A model generated the notes under the pieces. It ran no database searches. It saw nothing but the letters and a program-made list of their open reading frames with translations, and was not told the origin of the DNA. A DNA stretch of 64,000 nucleotides from Arenicola marina (Eukaryota > Annelida > Polychaeta > Arenicolidae). Where the stretch lies: positions 53,071,357-53,135,356 of the forward strand of contig OZ025250.1 of assembly GCA_964019135.1 (NCBI GenBank), given 5' to 3'. Positions 11,595-24,000 of this stretch are shown here, in pieces (position 1 is the stretch's first letter; each line of letters opens with the position of its first letter). The position numbers and the translations under genes were made by a program.

Positions 11595-13444
11595 CCAACT
11601 GGTCTACCATTCCACTTGTTTACACTGTTGGGAAATTCAAATATTTTGTCCGCGGTATTGATATTGATTGCCATGTTAATCAGGACTGAACTAAACTAAT
11701 GAACATGTAGACACTACCAAGCTTAGATGCAAGAGAGAAAAAGACAGAATTTCATTCACCTTTGTTGTCAGAAAATGGCGCGAAAAAATAGAAGTTGAGA
11801 CAAAGGATCGAATGATCGGCGTGTCACTGACTAATCTTGCAAATCAGGCGTACCGGTTTACTTCTGACACCAATGTTGTTTTTCTACCACTTCAGGGGGG
11901 TCACTATGCCCTAGCCGAAGGGAAATATTACATACCTCGGGGGGAACTATGTCCTGGCCAAAGGGGTGCTGCCGATAAACTTCAGGCTGCTCTCAGACTC
12001 AGTGCGACTGTGTCGGTCTGTGTCTCTAGATCTTCTGTTGCCAGGTTGCTGCTGTTCTGCTTCGCTGCACTTCAGCGGGTCGGCCTGGCTGTTCCACCTG
12101 TTCTGTTGTTCTCAGGGCGATAGTTTTCGCTCCAGTGCATACATAGTTGGCTGTTCTATGAGATGACACACAATGTAGGCTGGGAAACTGGCCTAGAGCT
12201 GCTCGCAGCATACTAGGCCGGTAACTAGTAATTTTTAAGCCTCCGTGATTGGTCGAGCGCCAGTTGTCGTGCAGATGCTATGGCAAGCCAAAATGAATTT
12301 TCATATCTTCAAGAAATTAACCGTGAAATCGTTGTATACATGTCTTTACATGAGTTGGACATATGTCCTATTATTTAAAAACATATTACAATGTGACGTA
12401 AATTGGATAATAATTTGGATTACACATAGCATATGAAACATAGAGATTAGGAATAGAGAGATATTGAATTTGTTTGCCGGGAGGAGGATATTTTGGCAAA
12501 TATTATACAAAGCTGATGTCGTCCTCGTCGTCATTACTGGTTATAATTGTGTTGACGAAACGGAAACATTGCCTATATTCCGTGATATTAGGTCGAGTTG
12601 TGCATTTGGTGGTAACCGCATGAAAGTTAGCACACTTGTCCTTTATATTCTTGTATTTAAATTTAGCTAATGTCAAGTCGACTTTACCCCTGGCGGCTTT
12701 GGAAGGGCAAAACTACCCAAAAAAAGCTCAATATCTCGCAAATCGACGATCGAACTAATATTTTATGTTTATGCATAGGTTTTCCGGGTCGCTGAATTAA
12801 ACAGAAGATATTTGTGTGTATCTAGGTGCAACGCATCCTCTAGTTCCACGATGGCGGACAAACTGAGGCCAGCAAACAATGCTCAATATCGCGCCCGTAG
12901 TCAAGCGGAGGGCGGGTCGCTCTCAGTCAAGCGGAGAAGGGATGGGTGGGGTGAGGTTAGGGTCTGTGCACGCTGTTGTGCGGAGAGTGGTGTACAGGTA
13001 GTATGTGCCAAGGCACCAAGCCTAAGGCCAACAGCTGGCATACAGGGTGGAAACAGTGTTCGCGGCTGAGTAGTAAACGGGAAGATCGAGGGTTGAATGC
13101 GGGCGAACAACGGCCGAACAGCTGCTCATATCGATCGCGGACGCTTCGCTGCCATTGCTCTCACGTGCCACTGCATTCCTTATGATGGTGAACGTAGCCT
13201 ATACCGACCATGAACAGCTGATACTTTGTCTACCTAGGCTCTAGCATCTGGCATTAATACAGAGGCAAGGCCTGTTCCAACTGGCACATAATACACGACC
13301 GCTCCACCTTCAACGTGCAATAATGCTGTCTCTATAGGTAACCTTATGATATGCCCCGTCATGTATCTAACCTCATTACTTCATTGTTACAAAGGATTAG
13401 CGTCACCCTCCATTAGTTACCATGCTCGGGCTCCATTATTCATA
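11595..13444. other. Intergenic stretch, no supported gene
   Basis: Short ORFs here lack domain features. 11876-11925 is the second copy of the dispersed repeat at 8491-8540. The rest is unique-looking mixed-composition DNA. Confidence 0.5.
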
Positions 13445-14170
13445 CCCAGCAGGCACACAACGTCGTGACGACGTCGGGTGTTTGTTGAACTTCGACGTCG
13501 AGTTTTGGTCGGCAGATGGTTGCTTTTGCACCATGGTCTGACGTCATATTCGCGACGTCGTAACGACATCTTGTACCAGACGTCGCATTTTGGTCGGTAG
13601 GTGGTTGTATTTGCATCATGGCCTGACGTCAGATTCGCGACGTCGTAACGACGTCTTGTACCAGACGTCGCATTTTGGTCGGTAGGTGGTTGTATTAGTG
13701 CAATAATCTGACGTCAGATTCGCGACGTCGTAACGACGTCTTGTACCAGACGTCGGATTTTAGTCGGCATATGGTTGTATTAGTGCCATGTTCAGACGTC
13801 AGATTCGCGACGACGTAACGACGTCTTGTACCAGGCGTCGCATTTTGGTCGGTAGGTGATTGTATTTGCATCATGGCCTGACGTCAGATTCGCGACGTCG
13901 TAACGACGTCTTGTACCAGACGTCGCATTTTGGTCGGTAGGTGGTTGTATTAGTGCAATAATCTGACGTCAGATTCGCGACGTCGTAACGACGTCTTGTA
14001 CCAGACGTCGGATTTTAGTCGGCAGATGGTTGTACTTGCACCATGGTCGGACGTCAGATTCGCGACTTCGTAACGACGTCTTGTACCAGACGTCGGGTTT
14101 TAGTCGGTAGTTGGTTGTATTAGTACCATGGTTCGACGTCAGATTCGCGGCATCATGACGACGTTTTCAG
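13445..14170. repeat. GACGTC-rich tandem array, unit about 86 bp, about 8 copies
   Basis: Copies of CGACGTCGTAACGACGTCTT start near 13552, 13638, 13722, 13808, 13895, 13979 and 14065. The unit also contains TTTTGGTCGGTAGGTGG. The left border begins CCCAGCAGGCACACAACGTC, the mirror image of the right border of the array at 26815-28213, which suggests a shared mobile or satellite-bearing family. Confidence 0.75.
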
Positions 14171-15353
14171 GAAGTAACAGCGATACATAGACCTTGTATT
14201 ACACGAATCATTTATTATCTTCAATATAACATGGATCTTGCTGGTAGGTGGTCTTTATGGTAGTCTACTATATACTACGGCTATATACTAGGGCTATATG
14301 CTCAGCCATTGGAGGCTCCGATCGCCTGGGCCGGGTATTCAAGCCCATCATGCGACAACGTTTTCAGTCACTCGTATGACGGAACCATGAGCCCGTTTTG
14401 GCCTCCACCTGATGCTTAAATGTAGTCTACTTCTTGCGTCCCCCGCCGCCGCTTCTGTCCGGGGCATACTTCAAATGCTGTGACATCGCAGTACAAATTT
14501 CGGCCTCTGTGGCCGAAACTTGACTGATCATTGTGCTGTCTGAAACAGTTGAAAATAACCCTATATATATACAATATGGTCTACAGTATACTGCAGAGAT
14601 TCGTCAGCAATTACGCTTTATCAAATATTTCACAAAAACCCTAAAAGTACTAGTAATAGGTCAAATCTGTTTCATTCTGGTATTCCCTAAAACTTCTTAT
14701 TGTCACAATGTCTTCTTTAATGTTCAACTCCTGGACTTTAAACTCTTCACTTCAAGACATGAATCCCCATACTCTTTGCCAACAAAGTAAAATACCAGTT
14801 AATTTCATTCTGGACCAATATTAGTATTTATTAACCATTATCCCAAATTACTATATTATAATTTGGCACTTGGAACATCTCTTTTGTAAAAGAATCACAT
14901 TGATCTGAATATTTAGATAAATTCTTCGCCTGACAAATTCAAGCATCCAACATCATTTTGCACGAATTTACAACGTCGATCGTTTGATGCCTGATTTGTT
15001 TCAAATTTCGTGATTTGAAATTGCTTTAGATACCAAACTATGCGCCATATATTCTATCTACAGCTACATGTTGCTTGCTTCGATATCAGTTCTTCAGTGG
15101 TAAATGCTCTTCAATGAGTATATTAAACTTTATGAAATAATTTACCAATACGCTGATCTTTAACACTGGTCAATAACGTGCAAACAAACATTTAAGTAAA
15201 TACAAAGTTATATAGCAGTTGTAAAATTTAGAATAAGAATGGAACAAAAAGAAAATGGATGGCATGAACCTCACATTTTCTGAAATTTCTTGCCTTCATG
15301 TTTCTCTTGTAAAGTATATCAATACAAAGGCAAGCAAGGCATTTCCCACTTAC
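14171..15353. other. Intergenic AT-rich stretch
   Basis: No supported gene. 14440-14460 and 14505-14520 contain short GC-rich patches; the rest is AT-rich. Confidence 0.5.
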
Positions 15354-15511
15354 CGCGGACAACTTTGAATAGGGCTGTCCCCATGAAGGCCCTCTTGCCA
15401 TTGCAGCCTTTTAGATTGAAGGTTGCCATGACCTCGTTGGTCATAGTCCTGCGAGGAAAGGTGTTCGAAAGCCTCATAATGTTGCCTTTACAAACTTTAC
15501 ATGAATGTTTC
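15354..15511 (-). CDS. Orphan exon resembling the DUF4806 domain
   Basis: On the minus strand a splice acceptor (…CATACACAG) precedes a 158-nt open stretch that ends in a consensus donor (GTCCGCG|GTAAGT). It translates as KHSCKVCKGNIMRLSNTF, then PRRTMTNEVMATFNLKG and GKRAFMGTALFKVVRG. The order "(L/M)(T)NE...F.(L/W).G..GK.AF" is that of DUF4806, a domain of unknown function found in many invertebrate, often multicopy, proteins. A possible upstream exon lies at about 15777-15841 (VQRLSLIRGKQVSNTVQEIM between a TTCCAG acceptor and a GTGAAT donor). No complete gene can be assembled in the window, so it may be a relic. Confidence 0.4.
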
Positions 15512-16808
15512 CTGTGTATGGAAGATGGGAGTTACTTTGTTTAATTTATCGAAAATTGCCGACATTTAATTATAAACATAATCATTAAGAAATAAAGATG
15601 GAGTAGTGATGACTTGACTGGCAATAGAGCAAACTTAACAACTTTGCCACAGTACAGACACATAGATATCACATACGTTGTGTAGATTCTGGCAGCAACG
15701 GTTTTTAAGCTTGCGTACAACCACTTGTATCTTACAAACCCTTTATGAAACCACGAAGCTTGAGTTAGCATTCACCTTTTCATGATCTCCTGGACCGTGT
15801 TGGAAACCTGTTTTCCTCTTATTAGTGACAGCCTCTGCACCTGGAATTTATCATTAAAGATGCGATACATTAACAAAAACAATGAAATAAACCCATCCAT
15901 GCTGCAATTATGTTTTTTTTTAACCTTTTCAAAACACATTATACAGGTATTTTACTTGTACTATTCGATCGTGAGCACACAAAACGCAACTAAAAATGGA
16001 AAGAGGAATCAGACAGCTCCGTCAAACAGCTGAGTGCGGCCTTAGGTAGCAAAATACGATTCTCTGATGCACAATCGAATCGAATGTCAAATCTCACTTC
16101 GTGACCCGGGAAACAGTTCAAAACGGCCTGAGTACGGTACACTGTAATTTTGTAACGCAATTAAATATACTCATATCCTAATTCTCATATCAAATGAAAC
16201 TGTATGATCAGCAAAACAGCCCACTGTGGCATCAGTAAAATATAATTCTTTAACACATACAATCAAATATCATTCGTTTCACCAAAAAAACGCGGACTGC
16301 AGCCTTGCAAGCAACACATAATTCTAAGCTTACACAATTAAATATTACATCGTGACCCATAAAACAGTTGACTGCAACCTAGTACGGAACATAGGACACA
16401 GCTGACTACAGTCTAGTGAGCAAAATATAATTATGCAACACAATTATATTATATGCCTCACGGTAACCCGTAATACAGGCTACCCCGGCCGGGCACAAGG
16501 AAATTCTCTTATACTTATAAAATCAAATAACACTGTGAACCGTACAACAGCTGACTGCGGCCTAAGCACCATACAATAATGTGATATTCACAGCTTTGTT
16601 AAACGATTAAAGCCCGAGTGGATGCAGGGAAGCAGTGCCTTTCAGCTCGGTGTTTGTATCATGTCACCAGGTGACAGTGAGTGATATGTTATATCATCCT
16701 TTTCAAACGTTGATATCAAATGGAATTAACAGTCAATAATTATTGAGACCAAAGTGGTAGCTTGTCAGCGTACAAATTTGAACTAAGCAGCCAGTAAAAG
16801 GAGCAACC
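15512..16808. other. Intergenic stretch with degenerate repeats
   Basis: Apart from the possible small exon near 15777-15841 no gene is supported. 16040-16570 contains loosely repeated phrases such as ACAGCTGACTGC(A/G)GCCTAG and CACAATTAAATAT, suggesting an old, diverged tandem repeat. Confidence 0.45.
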
Positions 16809-17725
16809 CATATGCAATGTTACTATGGTATGACCATGGTATATACACCATGGAAAATGTACCATGGGGTTTTTGACACATTTACCATGGTATATGGTTA
16901 ATGTGAATCACAAAGATACCATGGTACATTTACCATGGATAGACCATGATACATTTACCACAGATAGACCATGATACATTTACCACGGAACATGTACCAT
17001 GGATATACCATGAAACATTTACCATGTTTATACTATGGTACATTTACCATAGTATATGGTAATGTATACAATGAAGATACCATGATGCATTTACCATAGT
17101 AATACCATAATGTAATACCATAATGTATTTAACATTGAAATACCATGGTAGAATTATCATAGTAAATGCATCATGGTAAATTACTATAGTGTATTCTAGG
17201 TAAACATACCACGGTAAATTTACCATGGTATATTTACTATATGCCTACTGTAAATTTACCGTGGCCATGGTAAATTTACCACAGTAAAAGTACCATGGTA
17301 AATTTACTATAGTAGGCATTTACCATGCCCATGGTAAATTTACCATAGTAGGAGTGGTAATAACTTACCATGGTACATTTACTATGCCTTCTATGTTAAA
17401 TTTACCATGGGCATGGTAAATTTACTATAGTAGGCATAATAAATGTATCATGGTAAATTAATATGGTATTCAAGGTAAACATACCATGCTAAATGTACAA
17501 TGGTGATACATTGATAAACATAGGTATATATGGGTGGTCCATTTGCCATACATAAAAATACAACGACATAGTTGTTCATGGAACCGATACATTATAACAA
17601 TTGTTCGATCACAGCTACCAAATGTATCCGGTATAGCATGGTAATTTACCATGGTATACCAAGTACCAGGGTATGTTAATTTACCATGGTACTTTATTAC
17701 ATGGATACCATGAGGTACACTATGG
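16809..17725. repeat. Degenerate palindromic array built on TACCATGGTA
   Basis: The self-complementary motif TACCATGGTA and close variants (TTTACCATGGTA, TACCATAGTA) recur dozens of times with irregular spacing and AT-rich linkers. It is related in motif to the arrays at 33029-34790. Short ORFs in it are repeat artefacts. Confidence 0.75.
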
Positions 17726-18958
17726 TACTAATCACCATTACATATAGCTATATATATATAATGCTATGATATATATATATATAATACCAGTCTGTAAAAT
17801 ACAAAAATAAAGAGATTCACAATCCCCTTTCATATATATGTATTACTATAAAAAAGTCCAGTATGTCAACATGTGATGTATGCGCATTATATACACATAA
17901 CTAACTCAAGGTTACATGACACAAATTCCAAAATATTTATATAATATACATATTCTAGTCATATAGATATATTAGAGAAACATGATACCATTATGTGAAA
18001 AAATGTTCATTGCTTCTATGTATACTGACATAAAATTAAACAAATACTATTAATATACACTATATAGCAGCATCATAGTTACATACCTTCAAATTTATAT
18101 TTCAGATTAAATTTCAAAACAATGCATACATTTCAATTTGTAAAACAAGTAAATCCTTCAGTTTTTCTTCTTATTATCTAGCCTTTACAACATTGCTGAT
18201 CCTCTCTCGCATTGCATTAACATGCAAATTTCTTTTACATCTTTGCCAGGGAATCCTCTCCGGACTTGATCTGTAACAAAGGATACACTTATCGTCTTAG
18301 TAAATTACCCTTCACCAATGCTGTTTAACATTGTAAGACCTGGGTACTAATATGTTGGAAGGCTATCTTATGAAACTTTGTACCACATTTATTATTACAT
18401 TATGCAGGAAGCAAATTAAATACCAAAGAGAATGTAGACAGTATAGCCTGAAAACAAGCCTATACCGTGGTACAGTTTCCACATAAAATATAAAAACAAT
18501 TCACTGATTTTTCCCTAAGCCATTAAAAGTTTCCCTGAGAAACAGAAACACCACTAAATATTTGGGGGGAGGCATGCAACAGGGCTGTACCCTGAGATAG
18601 GGTTGAGGCACTCGCAGACACATGTACAAAGCCAAAGGAACCAATAAAGTATGTTAACAAGGTGTTAACAAGAGGAATGCACAGGACATACATGTCACAA
18701 TCTTTGTACGAAGGTTTATACACATAAGAACAGACAAAGGGTTTCATGAAACTGGCTTCAGGCTAGTGCGGTAGTGGCAGTACCATAGCCTATGGCATAG
18801 GGAGGCACGTACAGGAACCACACGAACTCCAGAGAGAGGGTGGGGAAAAGGGGGGGATGGTGGGCAGGTTGACCCCTACTCCCCGTGGCGTTTGGGGTTA
18901 CTTTAGTGTAGATGGTTCCCGCTGTGCCAGTGGCTGCACAGGCGCCGTAAATCAAGGC
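17726..18958. other. Intergenic AT-rich stretch
   Basis: Contains (TA)n tracts near 17745-17785; no supported gene. Confidence 0.5.
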
Positions 18959-19612
18959 TGAAGGTAAATCACCGATGTACTTCCGATCTGCCGATCCCCT
19001 TCCAATCTAAACTTTACGGTGGGGTGATGTTAAAAAGAGTGGTTTATATAGATAGTGTATGTTAATTGCTATTCTGGGCTCGCGCTAGGATATTTTTTTC
19101 ATTAGCCAATTTGGCTAATTCCGTGGAAAAACATTAGCCAAAATTAGCCAAATATATTGGTTATAAATTGGTTATGTGTTTGTAGTTGAAATTTTATATT
19201 CGCCATGTTGGCGAGTGTCAAGGAAGTTCTTATCGCCAAATCCTGAATTTTCTCGCCAAATGGCTATTGGCGAATGCTAATACGAGCCCAGCTATTATAC
19301 TCTATTTTCAAGATGATATGGTGTATGCATTTAATAAATATTATAACCATTTTTATTCAAAGAGGTCACGCGCAGCAAGATTTGAGCAGTGTCATGGCGG
19401 CTGCATCGGCACAAAAACATCTGGCTGGTTGTAAAAAGGCTCTAATATTCAATAATTCATTTTGGATACACAATATCATCCTGAAAACGGAGTCTGATGG
19501 CAATCAACATGCACTCTATCCATATAAAGCACTCTTTTTAACATTGCCCCACTGTAAACTGTAGATCGGAAGAAGATCGGAAGGATCGGAAGTACATCGG
19601 GCATTTACCCTC
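18959..19612. mobile_element. Short element with inverted ends (MITE-like)
   Basis: The left end reads GGTAAATCACCGATGTACTT CCGATC; the right end near 19580-19610 reads GATCGGAAGTACATCGGGCA followed by TTTACCCTC, a reverse complement with few mismatches. The interior (~580 bp) has ATTAGCCAAATT-type repeats and no coding domain. No target-site duplication was confirmed. Confidence 0.45.
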
Positions 19613-19764
19613 ACCCGTGAATCAACTGACAGAGGGACAGGGGTGTATATTCGGAATGGCCGAACTGCGAAACGGCCGAGGTATTTAAGGGGGGTGGGGG
19701 GAAGGTGGGATGGGGTGGTTTGGTGGGGGGTGAATGGGGTGGGGTGGGGTCGTCGAGCCCGAGC

Positions 19765-20010
19765 CGCCAGCGGATTAGTCTGCGCCTCGACGATTGGGTG
19801 TCTGGCTTGGCGTCGGCCAAGATGGCTTCGGCAGCGGGTGGGGGAGGGGGGAGGGGGCTGCGTCTGGCACGCGTGGATTATTCTGGTGTTTGGTGTCACT
19901 TGTGTGTTTGTGTTGCTGGCTGCTGGGTGTGTGGGACCAATATTTACTGATTTCACGCGATTTTCTTTACTCAATAATAATAAGCAATGATAACGCGGAA
20001 ATTTGGTGTG
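19765..20010 (+). repeat. Dispersed repeat, left inverted copy
   Basis: Shares TTAGTCTGCGCCTCGACGAT, TTGTGTTGCTGGCTGCTGGG, CCAATATTTACTGATTT and ATGATAACGCGGAA with the reverse complement of 25960-26285. The two copies face each other across the Helitron and DIRS insertions. Confidence 0.7.
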
Positions 20011-20063
20011 TCAGTTGGTTTATGCAGCGAAAGATAACGGAAACTTATAAAGATTTAATAATA

Positions 20064-20633
20064 TCTATACTAATAAAATGAAGCTGTCTGTCCCACTATG
20101 CCGCGGCATGCAAGAGCCCATTGACATCAGCAGCCGCCTTGAACCTAGCCGCCTTGAACCTATTAAAATCCAGCCGCCGCTCTTAGATGTGTCAAAGCTA
20201 TCGCATGTGTCAACACAACCGCTGGGTGCTTATCACCTTATCCCGCGACCATGCCTGCGGCGGGCAACCTGGCTTGGTGCCAACAGTAATAACATTTCTC
20301 CCAACGCCTTATCGCCCGAACCGTCATCAAAACAAACAAATCCCGTACTGTCTCGCGTCCACAACTTCCCATGAGTAGCAAATTGTTTCCACTGAAGGCA
20401 CGTTAAATGACGAACAACGGGCGGGAACAGCCCCTTTTTTTACTCAACCCCTTTTCTTTACTCAATCAATGTATGAGCTTGGGCCTTAGTGTTACTGAAC
20501 TGATATTCGTTTATTAGCGTGCTTTAGCCGCAATTTGAGTATTCTGTACAAACAAAATAGTCATACTGTTATTTCTTTCGCTTATTAGTACGAACGCTAG
20601 ACGTCCCGCGAGCGGAGCGAGCGGGGCGGCTAG
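20064..20633 (+). mobile_element. Non-autonomous Helitron-type element
   Basis: The 5' end is TCTATACTAATAAAATGAAG, beginning TC after an A. The 3' end is a GC-rich hairpin (CCCGCGAGCGGAGCGAGCGG) followed after a few bases by CTAG at 20630-20633 and then host T. TC start, 3' hairpin, CTRR terminus, insertion between A and T and absence of inverted repeats are the Helitron hallmarks. The 570 bp carry no Rep/helicase ORF. Confidence 0.65.
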
Positions 20634-20884
20634 TATTATATATATATATATGTTACCGTACCGACCAGAAGCCGAGGCTTCACAAGTTGTTATCAAAGGC
20701 CGCTGTTGCTGATTGCTAAAATCAGAATTGGGGCCTCGTGAATTAGGATTCACAAAAAGTTATAAGTTGTTATCAAAGGCCACTACACATGTGTTGTGGA
20801 TTCCTATAATACCAATCAAAAATTAAATGGCCGTTGAGAAAGCCACGAAAATGAAATCGCGTAAAATCGGATTGAATGAAGCTG

Positions 20885-20990
20885 ATTTCATCTCATAAAC
20901 CGAAAATAGATCTGATAATGCATTCTCCGTACTTTAGGTACTTCCGGTAGCCTTTAAAAGTCAAAACGAGGCTGACCTCGACCTTCCTTC
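20885..20990 (+). repeat. Left inverted terminal repeat of the DIRS-like element
   Basis: Reverse complement of the core of 25784-25929; includes GATCTGATAATGCATTCTCC and CGAGGCTGACCTCGACCTTC. Confidence 0.85.
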
Positions 20991-21064
20991 TCCATCTTGG
21001 CTTTTGAAGAAGATAGACGTGTGCTTCCGTCGGAAGTTTTTTATCGTGCGACATCGCCGCCCAC

Positions 21065-24000
21065 TTGGGGGCATCGAAGGGTATTATGGAGGATGTGAGT
21101 GCTGGTTCACCTCCTGGACCGCCGGGGGCCTGTTTGGCCACCGACAATACCGTTTCGGACCCCGTTGGGGCCGTGAAAGCCGCCTCCCCTCTGGGGTTGG
21201 TAGAAACAAGTGCCACGGGCCTGGCGACCGGCCGGCTGGACTTGGGGACTTATAAGATCCCTAAGAAACGCAAAATTGACGTACCGGAGGTGCAGGGCCT
21301 TACGGACGTCAGTTTATCGTCCTCGGAATCCGAAGGACAAGCGTCATCGTCAGACGAGGGAGACAGCTCCTCTCCCGCTCGTTCGTGTGTGTCGGACCCC
21401 CCGGTCAGTGAGGTCGCTTCAGGTCCAGGGCTCGACATGTTCGATCCATTAGGCCAGAAAAAGGCAAAAGACTGGAAATTGGACCCTGAACAGGACGGTT
21501 TCATAAGGAAATATTTCACTGAGTGGCTTGGGGAGGAGGTAGCCAAGAACACGGTTTTGGCTGATAACCCTCTCCCAAAACATGATTCGTTGGAGCCACA
21601 CAAGCTGGATGATGACATTGTGGAGTTGTTGGACAAGGGGCAACAACCAGCTGCCAGGTTGATAGATGGCAGTTTTGTCAAGATTCAATCTAAACTGCTT
21701 GACACCATGGGGCCCTTGTCCAAACTGTGGAAGCTGCTTTTCTCAGCAAAAAATGCTAAGGACAGGTCCTGTGACCTCAGAGAACTCCTACTGCTGGTGG
21801 AAAAAAACATTGTCCTGATAGGCCAGACGAATGTGCTCACAAACTACAACAGGAGGTGGAATGTACTATGCAAGTTCCTCCGTGATCACAAGAAAGCCAG
21901 CCATTTGCTCCGCCAAAATGAAGCTTTGCTGAATGCTAACAGGAAAGAACTGTTTGGTGGAAAATTCTATCGCGCTCTATATCATAAGGCGAAGGAATCG
22001 AAACGTTCGCGCCAGATCAGACAGTCCCTGGGAGCCACTTCGTTTCCACCCAAGAGACAACATGTGGAGCGCAAGCCCTTTCAGAGGACCCCTCCCACGA
22101 GACCAAAAGGTCTACCAAAACCGAAGTGGGAGGGGAAACCACGGTTTTCCCGACAAGGCCAACAGCCCAGAGGGGGGAAGGCCTCGCGGTATGTATCCTT
22201 TACCTCAGTCTCAAAGTCTTCTGGTATCACCAGTAAGTCAGGATCCCCCCATAACAATGCACAGCAGCATAGTAGGGTTGAACTTGTCCTCTCCAGGGAT
22301 AACCCAATGGCCTGTGGGAGGGAGAATCAAGCATTTTGCCAACAATTGGGGAAAGATCACAAAAGATCCAAAGATTTTGAACATGGTAAACGGGTGTCAC
22401 ATAGACTTTGTGACCACTCCTCCACCAAAACTCAATTGCTCTTCCCCAGTTCTCTCAAGAGAAGAACATACAAAAATCTCAGAACAGGTACAAGAGTTGT
22501 ACTCAAAAAATGCCATCGAGCGAACCATGAACACACCGGATCAGTTCATGAGCCATCTGTTTCTGCGACCAAAGAAAGACGGGTCCCAGCGGCCAGTGTT
22601 CAATCTGAAACAGCTGAATGCTTATGTAAGATACGAACACTTCAAGATGGAAGGGATGGTTTCAGCTTTAAACCTGATTCAGGCGGGGGACTGGATGGGG
22701 AAACTCGACTTAAAGGATGCATATTTCTGCATTCCGATGGCCCAGAATGTCAGAAAGTATCTGAAGTTTGTGTGGGCAGGGAAAATATACCAGTTCAAGG
22801 TCTTGCCCTTCGGGCTAGCATCAGCTCCCCGCTCGTTTACCAAACTAATGAAACCAGTGATTGCCCTCCTTCGACGAATGGGGATCAGAGTGGTCATCTA
22901 CCTAGACGACATGCTCTTTTTGAACAGGAACAGAGAGGGGTTGGTGTTGGACATCAACACAGCACAGTGGCTGCTGGAGGCACTGGGTTTCTCGATCAAC
23001 AGACCCAAATCAGTGACAGTTCCCACACAAACCCTCGAGTTTCTGGGTTTCTTGTTGGATTCGATCAAAATGACGGTGGCTTTGCCATTAGAGAAGGTGC
23101 AAACTATTCAGTTAGAATGCCAGGAATTGTGCCAGAGAAACAGAACTTCTGTCAGAGCTCTTGCAAAACTGATAGGCAAGTTAACAGCAACGCTTTTGGC
23201 TGTGGTACCAGCACCGCTGAATTATCGCCTCCTACAGATGCAGAAATCGAAAGCTTTACTGGCGAACAACCAGAATTATGCAGCTCATTTGACTTTATCA
23301 CCAGAGAGCAAGGAGGAATTGCAATGGTGGATCAAAAATCTGGACATGTGGAATGGCAGAACGTTGATTTCAGTCATACCAGACCTAGTCATCACTTCGG
23401 ACTCCTCAATGAAGGGATGGGGTGCGGTGTGCGAAGGAGTGACCACCCAGGGTCTCTGGAGTGCAGACGAAAGGAAATTACACATAAACTGCCTGGAACT
23501 GCTGGCAGCAACTTTCGCAGTGCGAGCCTTCACACGAGACCGATCGGTCCAGCATGTACACCTGCGAGTGGACAACAGTGCCACAGTGGCTCAGGTCAAC
23601 CGGATGGGGGGCACAAGGTCAAGGAACCTGTTGAAACTGACAAAAGAGCTTTGGCACTTTTGTCTGTCGAAAAAGATCATGCTTACTGCGGAGCATCTGC
23701 CAGGAATTCACAACACAGTTGCAGACCAGGAATCCAGAATCTACACCGATGGCAGCAACTGGAAGTTGGACTCGGGGATATTCAAGGCAGTAGCACAGAA
23801 GTGGGGTCCCATTCAAACAGACCTGTTTGCAGACAGAACCAATGCCCAGACACAAAATTATGTGAGTTGGAAACCAGACCCATTTGCACAGACAACCGAT
23901 GCATTCAGCATCCCTTGGGCATGTCAGGGGAGCTATGCGTTTCCTCCTTTTTGCCTGATAAACAAGTGTCTGGCAAAAATCCAGAAAGAACAGGCCACTG

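Noticed and set aside
19516..19990. Proline-rich minus-strand ORF and glycine/tryptophan-rich plus-strand ORFs
   Set aside because: They lie in the inverted dispersed repeat and its G-rich spacer; no conserved domain.
21250..21681. 143-residue minus-strand ORF in the DIRS-like element
   Set aside because: Antisense shadow of the gag region; composition mirrors the sense codons.
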